This document shows, piece by piece, positions 1-5,869 of a DNA stretch of 64,000 bases. The DNA is from a virus. The position numbers and the translations under genes were made by a program. Every line of letters begins with the position of its first letter. The first letter of the stretch is position 1. The notes below the pieces were generated by a model. That model ran no database searches. It saw nothing but the letters and a program-made list of their open reading frames with translations, and was not told where the DNA came from. The stretch covers positions 1 to 64,000 of the IMG/VR virus record IMGVR_UViG_3300044511_000202; one strand, written 5' to 3'.

Positions 1-27
1 ATCCTTGTGTGCGCTCGTCTTCGTCAT
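1..27 (-). CDS. Start of an unidentified leftward gene, cut by the window edge
   Basis: Only the first nine codons (MTKTSAHKD) are inside the window. The ATG lies directly behind a copy of the ~98-base leader repeat, in the same position as the starts at 1055, 3269 and 4340, which is the main reason to call it a gene. The function cannot be judged. Confidence 0.5.
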
Positions 28-125
28 GGTCAGAGGTAGTGCAGTCCGCGTGCCGCGGGTAAGTCGTCGTTTCCTGGTGGCCGGCGGGCCGTTCGTGAAC
101 GGTGGTTCTCAGCCGGGGCGTGAAC
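28..125 (-). repeat. Leader repeat copy 1
   Basis: Read on the minus strand it contains, in order: a GTTCAC half-site, the palindrome GTTCACGAAC (91-100), the conserved block CCAGGAAACGACGACTTACC, a hairpin CCGCG-GCA-CGCGG, then TGCACTACCTCTGACC and the start codon. It lies between the gene ending at 132 and the start at 27. Six related copies lie within the next 4.4 kb. Confidence 0.85.
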
Positions 126-131
126 GGCCAG

Positions 132-1055
132 CTACGCCGCATCCCGGATCGCGCGCCCGAGCGCGATCCACGACTCGACCACGTCGTCCGAGCCGTCGAC
201 GGTCTGGAGCACCTCCAGGGTCGCCTCGACGATCTCCGCGTCCGAGATCGTCGTGCCGTCGACGACGCGCGAGGCGGGCACCCACGCCTGGACGCGCACC
301 GCGTCGCGGCCGGAGATCCAGAGCGCCTCACACATGCAGCGCTTGGCGTGGGTGCAGGTCTTCAGGCCAAGACGGAGACCCTCGCTCTTGACGCCCGTCC
401 AGAACACCCGACCGCGCGCGCCGCGGTGGGGACCGCCGACGACGAGCGCCATGTCACCCTTCGAGCCGGTGAACTCCGGGCGAACGATGCGGTACACAGC
501 CTTAGCCTGGGCCTCGGCGATCGCGGCGGGCGGGAGCGCGATCGGCTCCACGTGCTTGAGGTTGACGTACACCGGCTTTTCCTCGCCCTCCACCTTGACG
601 CCCACGCGCTCCGACACCGAGCCGCCGAGGTAGCCCACGCGGTGGTTGTAGTACGCCCCGCCGTGGCGGGACTCGCCCACCCAGACCACCTTACCGACCT
701 TGCCCGTGTGGGCCTTCGCGTTGCCGCGCGAGCCGGAGATTCGCACCCAGCGCCCCTTGACGATCGTGGAGTAGATCTCCGACATGTGGAGCGCGAACGC
801 CGTGAGCGCCAGGCCGGGGCGGAGTGCGGCCTCGACGGCCGCACCGACGAGCGCCAGGGCGCGGAGCCCGGTGAGAGCGGGGTACAGCGCCGCGAGCTTC
901 CCGGCGATCTCCCAGTTGTTCTCCAGCGCGCGGTAGCCGTAGGCGTAGGCGCGGCAGTGGTGACCGTAGTTCTCCAGGTCGTACCCCGAGCACGAGCAGC
1001 GGGCCGGGGAGGTGAGGAAGCTGTACATCGCGGCCGGGTTCGTCGTGTTCATCAT
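132..1055 (-). CDS. Hypothetical protein with KOW-like motifs
   Basis: A 307-residue protein with no confident family. Around residues 103-125 (RISGSRGN, KVGKVVWV) and again near 205-222 (ALVVGGPHRGARGRVFW) it has two segments like KOW motifs, the short beta-barrel elements of NusG and ribosomal L24. The N-terminus has a small Cys cluster (CSC near residue 20). It starts with two adjacent ATG codons behind leader copy 2 and seems to be transcribed alone. A role in RNA or ribosome binding is only a guess from the KOW-like pattern. Its position among small leftward genes fits an early host-takeover gene. Confidence 0.75.
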   Translation of the reverse strand: MMNTTNPAAMYSFLTSPARCSCSGYDLENYGHHCRAYAYGYRALENNWEIAGKLAALYPALTGLRALALVGAAVEAALRPGLALTAFALHMSEIYSTIVKGRWVRISGSRGNAKAHTGKVGKVVWVGESRHGGAYYNHRVGYLGGSVSERVGVKVEGEEKPVYVNLKHVEPIALPPAAIAEAQAKAVYRIVRPEFTGSKGDMALVVGGPHRGARGRVFWTGVKSEGLRLGLKTCTHAKRCMCEALWISGRDAVRVQAWVPASRVVDGTTISDAEIVEATLEVLQTVDGSDDVVESWIALGRAIRDAA

Positions 1056-1153
1056 GACCGGAGGTAGTGCAGCTCAGGTGCCAGCTGTAAGGCGTCGTTT
1101 CCTGGTGGCGAGCGTTCGCTCCGTGAACGGCGGTTCTCACCGGGGGCGTGAAC
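1056..1153 (-). repeat. Leader repeat copy 2
   Basis: Same plan as copy 1. The hairpin sequence differs, but both arms have changed together (CAGCT...AGCTG around the retained GGCAC loop), which suggests the RNA fold is under selection. The GAAACGACG block is kept. The start codon is preceded by CTACCTCCGGTC rather than a normal Shine-Dalgarno sequence. Confidence 0.8.
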
Positions 1154-1322
1154 GGATCTTCACAAGCTCGGATCCGTCGAGGGTCACGGCCGTGACGTGC
1201 CAGCTCCCGGGCTTCACGGTGGCGAAACCGAACCACCGCTCACCGATGCGAGCGAGCGAGCCGCACGCGACGATGGCCAGCTCGGCGGAGATCTCGATTC
1301 TAGGACGGACGGCGGGGCGCAT
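1137..1322 (-). CDS. Hypothetical 61-aa protein
   Basis: Third gene of a small leftward unit (1925 to 1137). The ATG at 1322 overlaps the stop of the preceding gene as TGATG, implying translational coupling. An ATG at 1337 would add five residues with a longer overlap. The product is basic, with a beta-strand-rich pattern and no recognised motif. It ends inside leader copy 2. Confidence 0.6.
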   Translation of the reverse strand: MRPAVRPRIEISAELAIVACGSLARIGERWFGFATVKPGSWHVTAVTLDGSELVKIRSRPR

Positions 1323-1753
1323 CACGCGTGGCTCCACTGGTAGCGCGGGCCCATGAGCACCCGGTCGATATCCTCGCGGATAGCCGCGAGATCCAGCGTG
1401 AGGCTACCGGGGCCGACTTCGGCGCCCAGCTCGGCGATGAGCGCCTCCACCTCGGGGGCCTCGACGAGGGCCCACGTCACCGACGAGTAGCTCTCGCGGG
1501 AACCGGTGTAGGCGCGCTCCACGAACCCCCGCGGGATCGCGGTGCCGTGGGGACGCCGGTACGTCGTGGCCAGGCAGTGCATGACCGGTGCCAGCTCGCT
1601 GGGCTTGATCCCCATCCGGCCGGCGAGCTGGCGGGTGGACAGGACTCGGCGCTCCACGCGCTCGTCCCCGCGGTACACGGGGTGGCGGCGAGCCGCGGCG
1701 AGGAGGAGGAGCGCGGCGCGCGCCGCGGGTCGGATGTTGTTGGCTGCGAGCAT
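1322..1753 (-). CDS. Putative winged-helix DNA-binding protein
   Basis: A 143-residue protein. Residues ~38-65 (STRQLAGRMGIKPSEL, then a second helix ending in ATTYRRP) look like the helix-turn-helix of a winged-helix domain of the Rrf2/MarR general type, followed by a possible wing. The start lies one base behind the TAA of the 56-aa gene upstream, so the two are probably co-translated. A regulator of phage or host genes is plausible; no family was identified with certainty. Confidence 0.65.
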   Translation of the reverse strand: MLAANNIRPAARAALLLLAAARRHPVYRGDERVERRVLSTRQLAGRMGIKPSELAPVMHCLATTYRRPHGTAIPRGFVERAYTGSRESYSSVTWALVEAPEVEALIAELGAEVGPGSLTLDLAAIREDIDRVLMGPRYQWSHA

Positions 1754-1754
1754 G

Positions 1755-1925
1755 TTAACCCTTCTCCGTCATCAGCTCGATGATCTTCGCTTCGACGTCA
1801 TCATCCTGCCACTCCGTGGCGCCGTACACCTTGCGCGCCTCGTCGAGGAGCTGGCGGATCTTCTTCGCGGTTTCGTAGGTGATCATGGCCTTATCCTGCT
1901 CCTTCTGGATCTTCGCGATCGTCAT
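1755..1925 (-). CDS. Small helical protein, 56 aa
   Basis: Short gene with a good Shine-Dalgarno sequence (AGGAGAGAGGC before ATG) directly behind leader copy 3. The product is charged and probably all-helical (begins MTIAKIQKEQDKA, ends MTEKG). It is the first gene of a three-gene unit with the winged-helix protein. Function unknown. Confidence 0.65.
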   Translation of the reverse strand: MTIAKIQKEQDKAMITYETAKKIRQLLDEARKVYGATEWQDDDVEAKIIELMTEKG

Positions 1926-2021
1926 GCCTCTCTCCTGGTGCAGCCCGCGTGCCGCGGGGGTAAGTCGTCGTTTCCTGGTGGCGAGCGGGCGATTCGTGGA
2001 CGGCGTTTCTCACCGGGGTGT
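1926..2021 (-). repeat. Leader repeat copy 3
   Basis: Contains the conserved AAACGACGACTTACC block and the perfect hairpin CCCGCG-GCA-CGCGGG just upstream of an AGGAGAGAGGC ribosome-binding site. The palindromic core is diverged here (ATTCGTGGACG on the plus strand). Confidence 0.8.
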
Positions 2022-2026
2022 GGAGG

Positions 2027-2320
2027 CTAGAACACGCGAACCGGCGTGGCCAGGCGGTACGCCGTACCGTATGCATGCTCGATCGCGACGTCGTGGGGGA
2101 TGTCGGAACCGTCCACCTTGTGACCGCGCTCGTAGCCCCGCGTCACCAGCTCGGCCGTGCAGGCCGTCACCAGCTCGAGCTTCCCGAGTGCGGCGCGCTG
2201 GACGTACGGGCACGAGGAGGACATCGCAGCCTCGATCTCCGAGTTCAGGGTCCGCGCCACGTGGAAGAGCGCGTAGTCGGACATCTGTGAGGCGGCGCGA
2301 GCGGCGTGTTCGTTCACCAT
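2027..2320 (-). CDS. Hypothetical 97-aa protein
   Basis: Begins MVNEHAARAASQ with AAGGAGAGGC immediately before the ATG, behind leader copy 4. A single-gene unit that ends inside leader copy 3. Predicted mostly helical; no motif recognised. The first codons (ATGGTGAAC) resemble those of the 73-aa gene starting at 2830 (ATGGTAAAC), so the leader similarity extends into the first codons. Confidence 0.7.
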   Translation of the reverse strand: MVNEHAARAASQMSDYALFHVARTLNSEIEAAMSSSCPYVQRAALGKLELVTACTAELVTRGYERGHKVDGSDIPHDVAIEHAYGTAYRLATPVRVF

Positions 2321-2420
2321 GCCTCTCCTTTCGTGCAGCCCGCGTGCCGCGGGCCAAGTTGTCATTTCCTGGTGGCGGGTTGGCCGTTCGTGAACGGCGG
2401 TTCTCAGTCGGGGTGTGAAC
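2321..2420 (-). repeat. Leader repeat copy 4
   Basis: Has the GTTCACGAAC palindrome, the GGAAATGACAACTTGG variant of the conserved block, a hairpin with the GGCACG loop, and the AAGGAGAGGC ribosome-binding site. The stop codon of the upstream 71-aa gene lies inside the element. Confidence 0.82.
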
Positions 2421-2619
2421 GGTCGGCTACAGCTGCGAGCGCGGCGTCCAGCGCCTCGCGCGCTTCCCTGCGCACGCGCCAGCGCCGCTCGATCTCGCGA
2501 ACGCGCACGATGCCGCGATAGCGGTGTAGGCACGGCGGAGAGCGGGCCTCCAGGTCGGCGGCCAGGTAGGCGCGTACAAGTGCGGCAAGATTGAGGCACG
2601 CGGCGCGATCACTCGCCAT
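2404..2619 (-). CDS. Hypothetical 71-aa arginine-rich protein
   Basis: The start codon overlaps the end of the 73-aa gene upstream by 11 nt, so it is probably translated from the same mRNA. The product is helical and strongly basic in the middle (repeated R-x-x-R). The TGA stop lies within leader copy 4. No recognised family. Confidence 0.6.
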   Translation of the reverse strand: MASDRAACLNLAALVRAYLAADLEARSPPCLHRYRGIVRVREIERRWRVRREAREALDAALAAVADRSHPD

Positions 2620-2830
2620 CTACGTGTCCGATCTCGTAGTGAAAATCCTCGGTGGAGACCACCCACATATCAGCCAGCGCCGTGCGAACGATCGCAGGAT
2701 CGAGGCGCGCGGCACGATCCGCGGCGTGGTAAGCGGACTCACTACCGGTCAGGAGCACGGTGCGCGCTCCCGTCCCGCGGCAGATTTGCACCACGTAGTA
2801 GCCGGGTTCGATGTTCGTCGTGTTTACCAT
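2609..2830 (-). CDS. Hypothetical 73-aa protein
   Basis: Starts MVNTTNIEPGYYVV behind leader copy 5 with an AGAGGAGAGGC ribosome-binding site. The N-terminal part reads as beta strands (YYVVQICRG, RTVLLTG), followed by a helix. First gene of a two-gene unit. Function unknown. Confidence 0.68.
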   Translation of the reverse strand: MVNTTNIEPGYYVVQICRGTGARTVLLTGSESAYHAADRAARLDPAIVRTALADMWVVSTEDFHYEIGHVDGE

Positions 2831-2930
2831 GCCTCTCCTCTGGTGCAGCCCGCGTGCCGCGGGGTAAGTCGTCGTTTCCTGGTGGCGGGCGGGCCGTTCG
2901 TGAACGGTGGTACTCACCGGGGGCGTGAAC
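2831..2930 (-). repeat. Leader repeat copy 5
   Basis: One of the best preserved copies: GTTCAC half-site, GTTCACGAAC palindrome (plus-strand centre about 2901), CCAGGAAACGACGACTTACC, perfect CCCGCG-GCA-CGCGGG hairpin, then AGAGGAGAGGC and ATG. Confidence 0.87.
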
Positions 2931-2936
2931 CCACGT

Positions 2937-3269
2937 TCACCACTCCTCGCCGTCGAGGAGGTGGGTGGTCACCCGCGTTAGGTTGTCCTGGACGTGGTGG
3001 ACGAACCCACCCCACCGACGGGAGTGGTCGTACTGGGCCGTGCCCGAACCTTGCACGTGGTTGAACAGCTCGCACACGGTGTAGAGGGTGGCGCTGTACG
3101 CGTGGCGCTCGGAGGCGAGCACGGGCGAGCGGTCCACCGCCCAGTTGAACCCGGCGGACGGAGCGCCCGCTTCGAGCGCGACGTCCACCGCCACCGCCAT
3201 CGTCTCCGCGATCTCCGCGCGGAGCGTTAGGATGTAGAAGGTCTCGGCCGCGTAGTTCGTCGTCGTCAT
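2937..3269 (-). CDS. Hypothetical 110-aa protein
   Basis: Begins MTTTNYAAETFYILT. It sits behind leader copy 6, whose last bases before the ATG are CTACCTCCGAGC, without a normal Shine-Dalgarno sequence. Predicted mixed helix and strand, with a His-rich stretch near residue 88 (FVHHVQ). It stands between two leader copies and so looks like its own transcription unit. No family recognised. Confidence 0.7.
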   Translation of the reverse strand: MTTTNYAAETFYILTLRAEIAETMAVAVDVALEAGAPSAGFNWAVDRSPVLASERHAYSATLYTVCELFNHVQGSGTAQYDHSRRWGGFVHHVQDNLTRVTTHLLDGEEW

Positions 3270-3367
3270 GCTCGGAGGTAGTTCACGTCCCGTGCCACCG
3301 GGTAACTCGTCGTTTCCTGGTAGGTGCGGGGCGGATCGTGAACGGCCGTTGTCACCGACGGTGTGAA
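3270..3367 (-). repeat. Leader repeat copy 6
   Basis: The hairpin here is CCCG...CGGG around the conserved GGCA loop, and the block reads AAACGACGAGTTACCC. The plus-strand core GATCGTGAACGGCCGTTG matches a sequence before the large terminase (62487 on) at all but one base of 18. Confidence 0.82.
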
Positions 3368-3807
3368 CCGTCGATTACGCGCTCGGCCCAGTCCGCCTGC
3401 ATGTGCGCCATCTGGGCCCCGGTGCGAACCGTCGCGGTCGGTGACGGACGGTAGGAACCCGCCTCCTCCGCGGCCATGCAGGCGTTCTCCACCGCGCCGA
3501 TGGCGAGGCTGTAGCGGCGCGACCGCGACTCCATGTCCACCGCCCGGATCGCGATCAACCGCTCGAGCGTGTCCTCGTACGCGAGCGCGGTGCTGAGGCG
3601 CAGCGACAACTCCTCGAAGGCCAGCCACGACGCGTTACGCAGTGCGTGGCGCGCCAGGTTCGAGGAGGCCGGACCGATCACGGGGTCGACGAGCACCTCC
3701 GCGGCGCGGTAGCAGCCCAGTTGACGGAGCAGCGCCGGTAGGCGGACGCGCACGAGCGCGTCCAGGCGCTCCCACACGGCGGCAAGCGGGCGGTTGTCGG
3801 TGTTCAC
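3352..3807 (-). CDS. Hypothetical 151-aa helical protein
   Basis: The GTG start at 3807 overlaps the upstream TGA (GTGA), giving a protein beginning VNTDNRPLAAVWERL. Predicted all alpha-helical. It carries a 44-base stretch (3534-3577) that is identical to part of the adenine methyltransferase gene at 40714-40757, though the two genes read it in different frames. The stop lies within leader copy 6. Function unknown. Confidence 0.68.
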   Translation of the reverse strand: MNTDNRPLAAVWERLDALVRVRLPALLRQLGCYRAAEVLVDPVIGPASSNLARHALRNASWLAFEELSLRLSTALAYEDTLERLIAIRAVDMESRSRRYSLAIGAVENACMAAEEAGSYRPSPTATVRTGAQMAHMQADWAERVIDGSHRR

Positions 3808-4340
3808 GGTGCAGCCTTTCTTTTGCGAGGAGTTGCGCTCTTCGGAGCCCAGTCCGCGAGCGCCGCGTTGCAGGTGTCGCGCCATGCGACCGCGTTCTCC
3901 AGCTCGAGCTGGAGCTTTGCGGTGCGCGACCGGTGCAGCTCATCGTACGACGGCACGGGGTAGCCGCTGACGCAGTGCTCCGGGGCGAAGTACGAGCGGC
4001 CGGCGCCGTCGACGATCTCGATTGAGGCGGGCTTGGCGCCGTGGCGCGCGTCGAAGCGGGAGGGCTCGATCGTGTAGGTGAGCGCGGGGCGGGCGGCCAG
4101 GTGCATCTGCTCTAGGAAAAGGCGAGCGATGCTGTTCTCCGCGCGGCGGTGGGACGCCTGGCACGCGTCGGGGCTGATCCCGTGGTGGGGGAAGTCGGTT
4201 CCGTGGCAGGGGCCGGTGTGCCACCCGCCGCTGAAGCCGTGACGCACATTGTGCGCCGCGAACCCGTGGCGAACGGGGTACCCCTTGGAGTCCACCGCGA
4301 GGGTGCGGAGGCAGTAGCCGCAGGTAGCTTCGGTCTTCAT
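3804..4340 (-). CDS. Hypothetical zinc-binding protein
   Basis: A 178-residue protein that starts MKTEATCGYCLRTL. C7 and C10, with His residues at 25-42 and Cys45 in a Gly-rich stretch, look like a zinc site. The C-terminus is a helix rich in Glu and Leu followed by a basic tail. It lies behind leader copy 7 and is translationally coupled to the 151-aa gene downstream. Proteins with this CxxC N-terminus occur among phage genes of unknown role; no function is assigned. Confidence 0.72.
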   Translation of the reverse strand: MKTEATCGYCLRTLAVDSKGYPVRHGFAAHNVRHGFSGGWHTGPCHGTDFPHHGISPDACQASHRRAENSIARLFLEQMHLAARPALTYTIEPSRFDARHGAKPASIEIVDGAGRSYFAPEHCVSGYPVPSYDELHRSRTAKLQLELENAVAWRDTCNAALADWAPKSATPRKRKAAP

Positions 4341-4437
4341 GCTCGGAGGTAGTTCACGTCTCGTGCCGCGCGGGAACTCGTCGTTTCCTGGCAGCGGAGC
4401 GCCGGTTCGTGAACGCCCGTTCTCACCTCGGGTGTGT
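4341..4437 (-). repeat. Leader repeat copy 7
   Basis: Right-most copy in the left arm. The GGTTCGTGAACG core (plus strand) and AAACGACGAGTTCCC block are clear. The hairpin is imperfect. The start codon of the downstream gene is preceded by GTGAACTACCTCCGAGC. Confidence 0.8.
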
Positions 4438-4472
4438 CTGAAGATTCACCCTTGCGCGTCCCAGCGGCGTGG

Positions 4473-4544
4473 TTACCCTGGTCGGGTGGGCGGGAGGACC
4501 CGACCCGCGACGAGGGGTACCCTGTCCGAGATGAGCCACTTCAT
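4473..4544 (-). CDS. Possible 23-aa peptide
   Basis: The ATG at 4544 overlaps the TGA of the 63-aa gene (ATGA) and has an AGGAG just upstream. Its reading frame (MKWLISDRVPLVAG...) stays open for only 23 codons and ends near the hairpin at 4480-4505. It may be a coupled leader peptide or noise. Confidence 0.25.
   Translation of the reverse strand: MKWLISDRVPLVAGRVLPPTRPG
4480..4505. repeat. Inverted repeat, possible terminator or operator
   Basis: GGTCGGGT at 4480-4487 pairs perfectly with ACCCGACC at 4498-4505 around a 10-nt loop. It lies at the end of the short leftward unit starting at 4965 and before leader copy 7. No T-run follows on either strand. Confidence 0.5.
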
Positions 4545-4732
4545 CTCCTCAGGCTCGACATGGCGCCGCAGCGCCTGGCTCCCAGGCGACGAGTGCCTCC
4601 GGCCATTTGTTCGCCAGGGTGGTGAGCCCGATCGGCTGCATACCGGACCACGAGCGCCACCCCCCTCGGGGGTCGAGTGGAGTCGCACACCGCGCACGGT
4701 TGCTCGATGGCGTGCTCTATGCACGCCCCCAT
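4541..4732 (-). CDS. Hypothetical 63-aa protein with Cys pair
   Basis: Start overlaps the upstream stop as TGATG. The product begins MGACIEHAIEQPCAVCDSTR. C4, C13 and C16, with H7 nearby, could bind a metal. The C-terminal half is basic. Second gene of the unit starting at 4965. Unrecognised. Confidence 0.5.
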   Translation of the reverse strand: MGACIEHAIEQPCAVCDSTRPPRGVALVVRYAADRAHHPGEQMAGGTRRLGARRCGAMSSLRR

Positions 4733-4965
4733 CACACCACGGCCCACACGCGCTCGGCGGGGAGGAGGTACCATTCGTCGTTCCAGACGCGGTACACCCA
4801 CACGCGCCCGCCGCTCTCAGTGTCGCCCGCGATCGCGCGCCACTCCGGGCGGGCGAGATCCTCCGACAGCACCGCCACGGTGCTCCCCGGTCGGATAGCA
4901 GAGGTAGGTGCGCCGAGCGGCGGCAGGATGCGGTTCTCCCAGTTGTACTTGGAGGGGGTCATCAT
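4732..4965 (-). CDS. Hypothetical 77-aa protein, SH3-like pattern
   Basis: First leftward gene next to the divergent promoter region at 4966-5074. Residues 30-75 alternate hydrophobic and polar residues in short strands (TVAVL, VWVYRVW, EWYLLP), as in a small beta barrel. Two ATG codons start it. No sequence family recognised. Confidence 0.6.
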   Translation of the reverse strand: MMTPSKYNWENRILPPLGAPTSAIRPGSTVAVLSEDLARPEWRAIAGDTESGGRVWVYRVWNDEWYLLPAERVWAVV

Positions 4966-5025
4966 GCTCTATCCGTAGCAACGAATCGGGCCGCGCGCAA
5001 CCTGGAAACGGACGTCGTTTTTGTG

Positions 5026-5054
5026 TTGCTTTCTCACCCGCGCTCCACTACAAC
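5026..5054 (+). promoter_or_regulatory. Sigma70-like promoter for the rightward genes
   Basis: TTGCTT (5026-5031), exactly 17 nt, then TACAAC (5049-5054). Transcription would begin about 5061, ahead of the AGGAG ribosome-binding site of the HTH gene at 5075. The same -10 with the same 17-nt spacer occurs at 37571-37599. Confidence 0.7.
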
Positions 5055-5074
5055 TGGTAGCGTAGGAGAACGTC

Positions 5075-5593
5075 ATGAATTCACGTTCGAGGTTACGCGA
5101 GGATCTGCTGGGGCTCCGCGCCGTCGCGCGCCAGCTAGGCACCCACGAATCCAGCGTCCGCCGCATGGTGGAGCGCGGGGAGTTGAGCTGCATCCAGGAG
5201 CGCTCCGGCGCTCGGCTCCTCTTCACGCCCGAGGACGTGAGCCGCGCGAAGCGATCGCACCCGGCACGCGGGCCCGGGCGGCCCCGCGCGCGCGAGGGGG
5301 ACGAGGACTCGAGCTACCTCCGGGTGACGATTCGCGAGGCGCGAGCGTGGAACTGCGCCGCGCGGGCGCAGGGTCTCGACCGTACCGCGTGGCTCAGCCG
5401 AGCGTGCAACCTCCAGTGCACCTCAGCGAGGCTGCTCGCCGGCACCCAGGAGCGCGCGGGCTCTCACCCGGTCAACTTCCGGCACTCGGCTCGCGCGGCC
5501 GTGCAGTGGGACGAGGCGGCCAGGCGCGCGGGCGCGTCTCGCGTGCAGTGGATACGCGCCGTCGCGAACGACGTCGCGAAGGTGCGTCGGTGA
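5075..5593 (+). CDS. HTH DNA-binding regulator
   Basis: A 172-residue protein. Residues ~14-58 (LRAVARQLGTHESSVRRMVE, then RLLFTPEDV) match the MerR/excisionase-type helix-turn-helix: helix, turn, recognition helix, then a basic wing and the typical F-x-x-E-D-V. A basic GRPRAR linker follows, then an ARAWNCAARAQG helix resembling a ribbon-helix-helix or dimerisation part. It is the first rightward gene behind a clear promoter and just before the head genes, so it could control the divergent region or late genes. It may instead be an excisionase-like or terminase-accessory protein. Confidence 0.8.
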   Translation: MNSRSRLREDLLGLRAVARQLGTHESSVRRMVERGELSCIQERSGARLLFTPEDVSRAKRSHPARGPGRPRAREGDEDSSYLRVTIREARAWNCAARAQGLDRTAWLSRACNLQCTSARLLAGTQERAGSHPVNFRHSARAAVQWDEAARRAGASRVQWIRAVANDVAKVRR

Positions 5594-5817
5594 CGGCGGC
5601 CGAGCTGCGCGCCTGGTGCGAGGGGTACCTCCTGATCGCACCCGTGACGCTGGAGCGCGCGAGGGAGGCGCTGGAGGAGCTGCGTCCGCTCGTCCCCGCG
5701 GGTGTGCCCTTCGAGGTGACGATCGCCCCTGAGAGTGGCGCGCTCATCGTGGCGATCGGGGTCGGCAAGGCTCGAAGGTGCGAGCGGATCAACGCGTTCA
5801 CGGGAGCTGGAGCGTAG
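5590..5817 (+). CDS. Hypothetical 75-aa protein
   Basis: The GTG start overlaps the regulator's stop (GTGA). Begins VTAAELRAWCEGYLL. Helical N-terminal half, then a beta hairpin (VPFEVTIAPESGALIVAIG). Ends just before the inverted repeat at the portal start. Function unknown. Confidence 0.65.
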   Translation: MTAAELRAWCEGYLLIAPVTLERAREALEELRPLVPAGVPFEVTIAPESGALIVAIGVGKARRCERINAFTGAGA

Positions 5818-5818
5818 G

Positions 5819-5869
5819 CGAATTTGTTCGGCTGCTACCCTTTAGGGGATGGCACGCCGAACAAATTCG
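5819..5869 (+). promoter_or_regulatory. Perfect 14-bp inverted repeat around the portal start codon
   Basis: CGAATTTGTTCGGC (5819-5832) is perfectly complementary to GCCGAACAAATTCG (5856-5869). The 23-nt loop holds a TGCTACCCT promoter-like box (5833-5841) and AGGGGATG, the portal start. It may act as an operator in DNA, or as an RNA hairpin presenting or masking the start codon. The right arm codes for portal residues 3-7. Confidence 0.8.

Noticed and set aside
28-4437. CRISPR-like array
   Set aside because: The repeats are spaced by whole genes of varying length, are ~98 nt with internal structure, and each precedes a start codon. No spacers and no cas genes.
4471-4530. Relation between CCGACCCGCGACG near 4500 and the 31-bp inverted repeat at 45938
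   Set aside because: Only 12-13 bases are shared in GC-rich sequence, too little to claim a common element.
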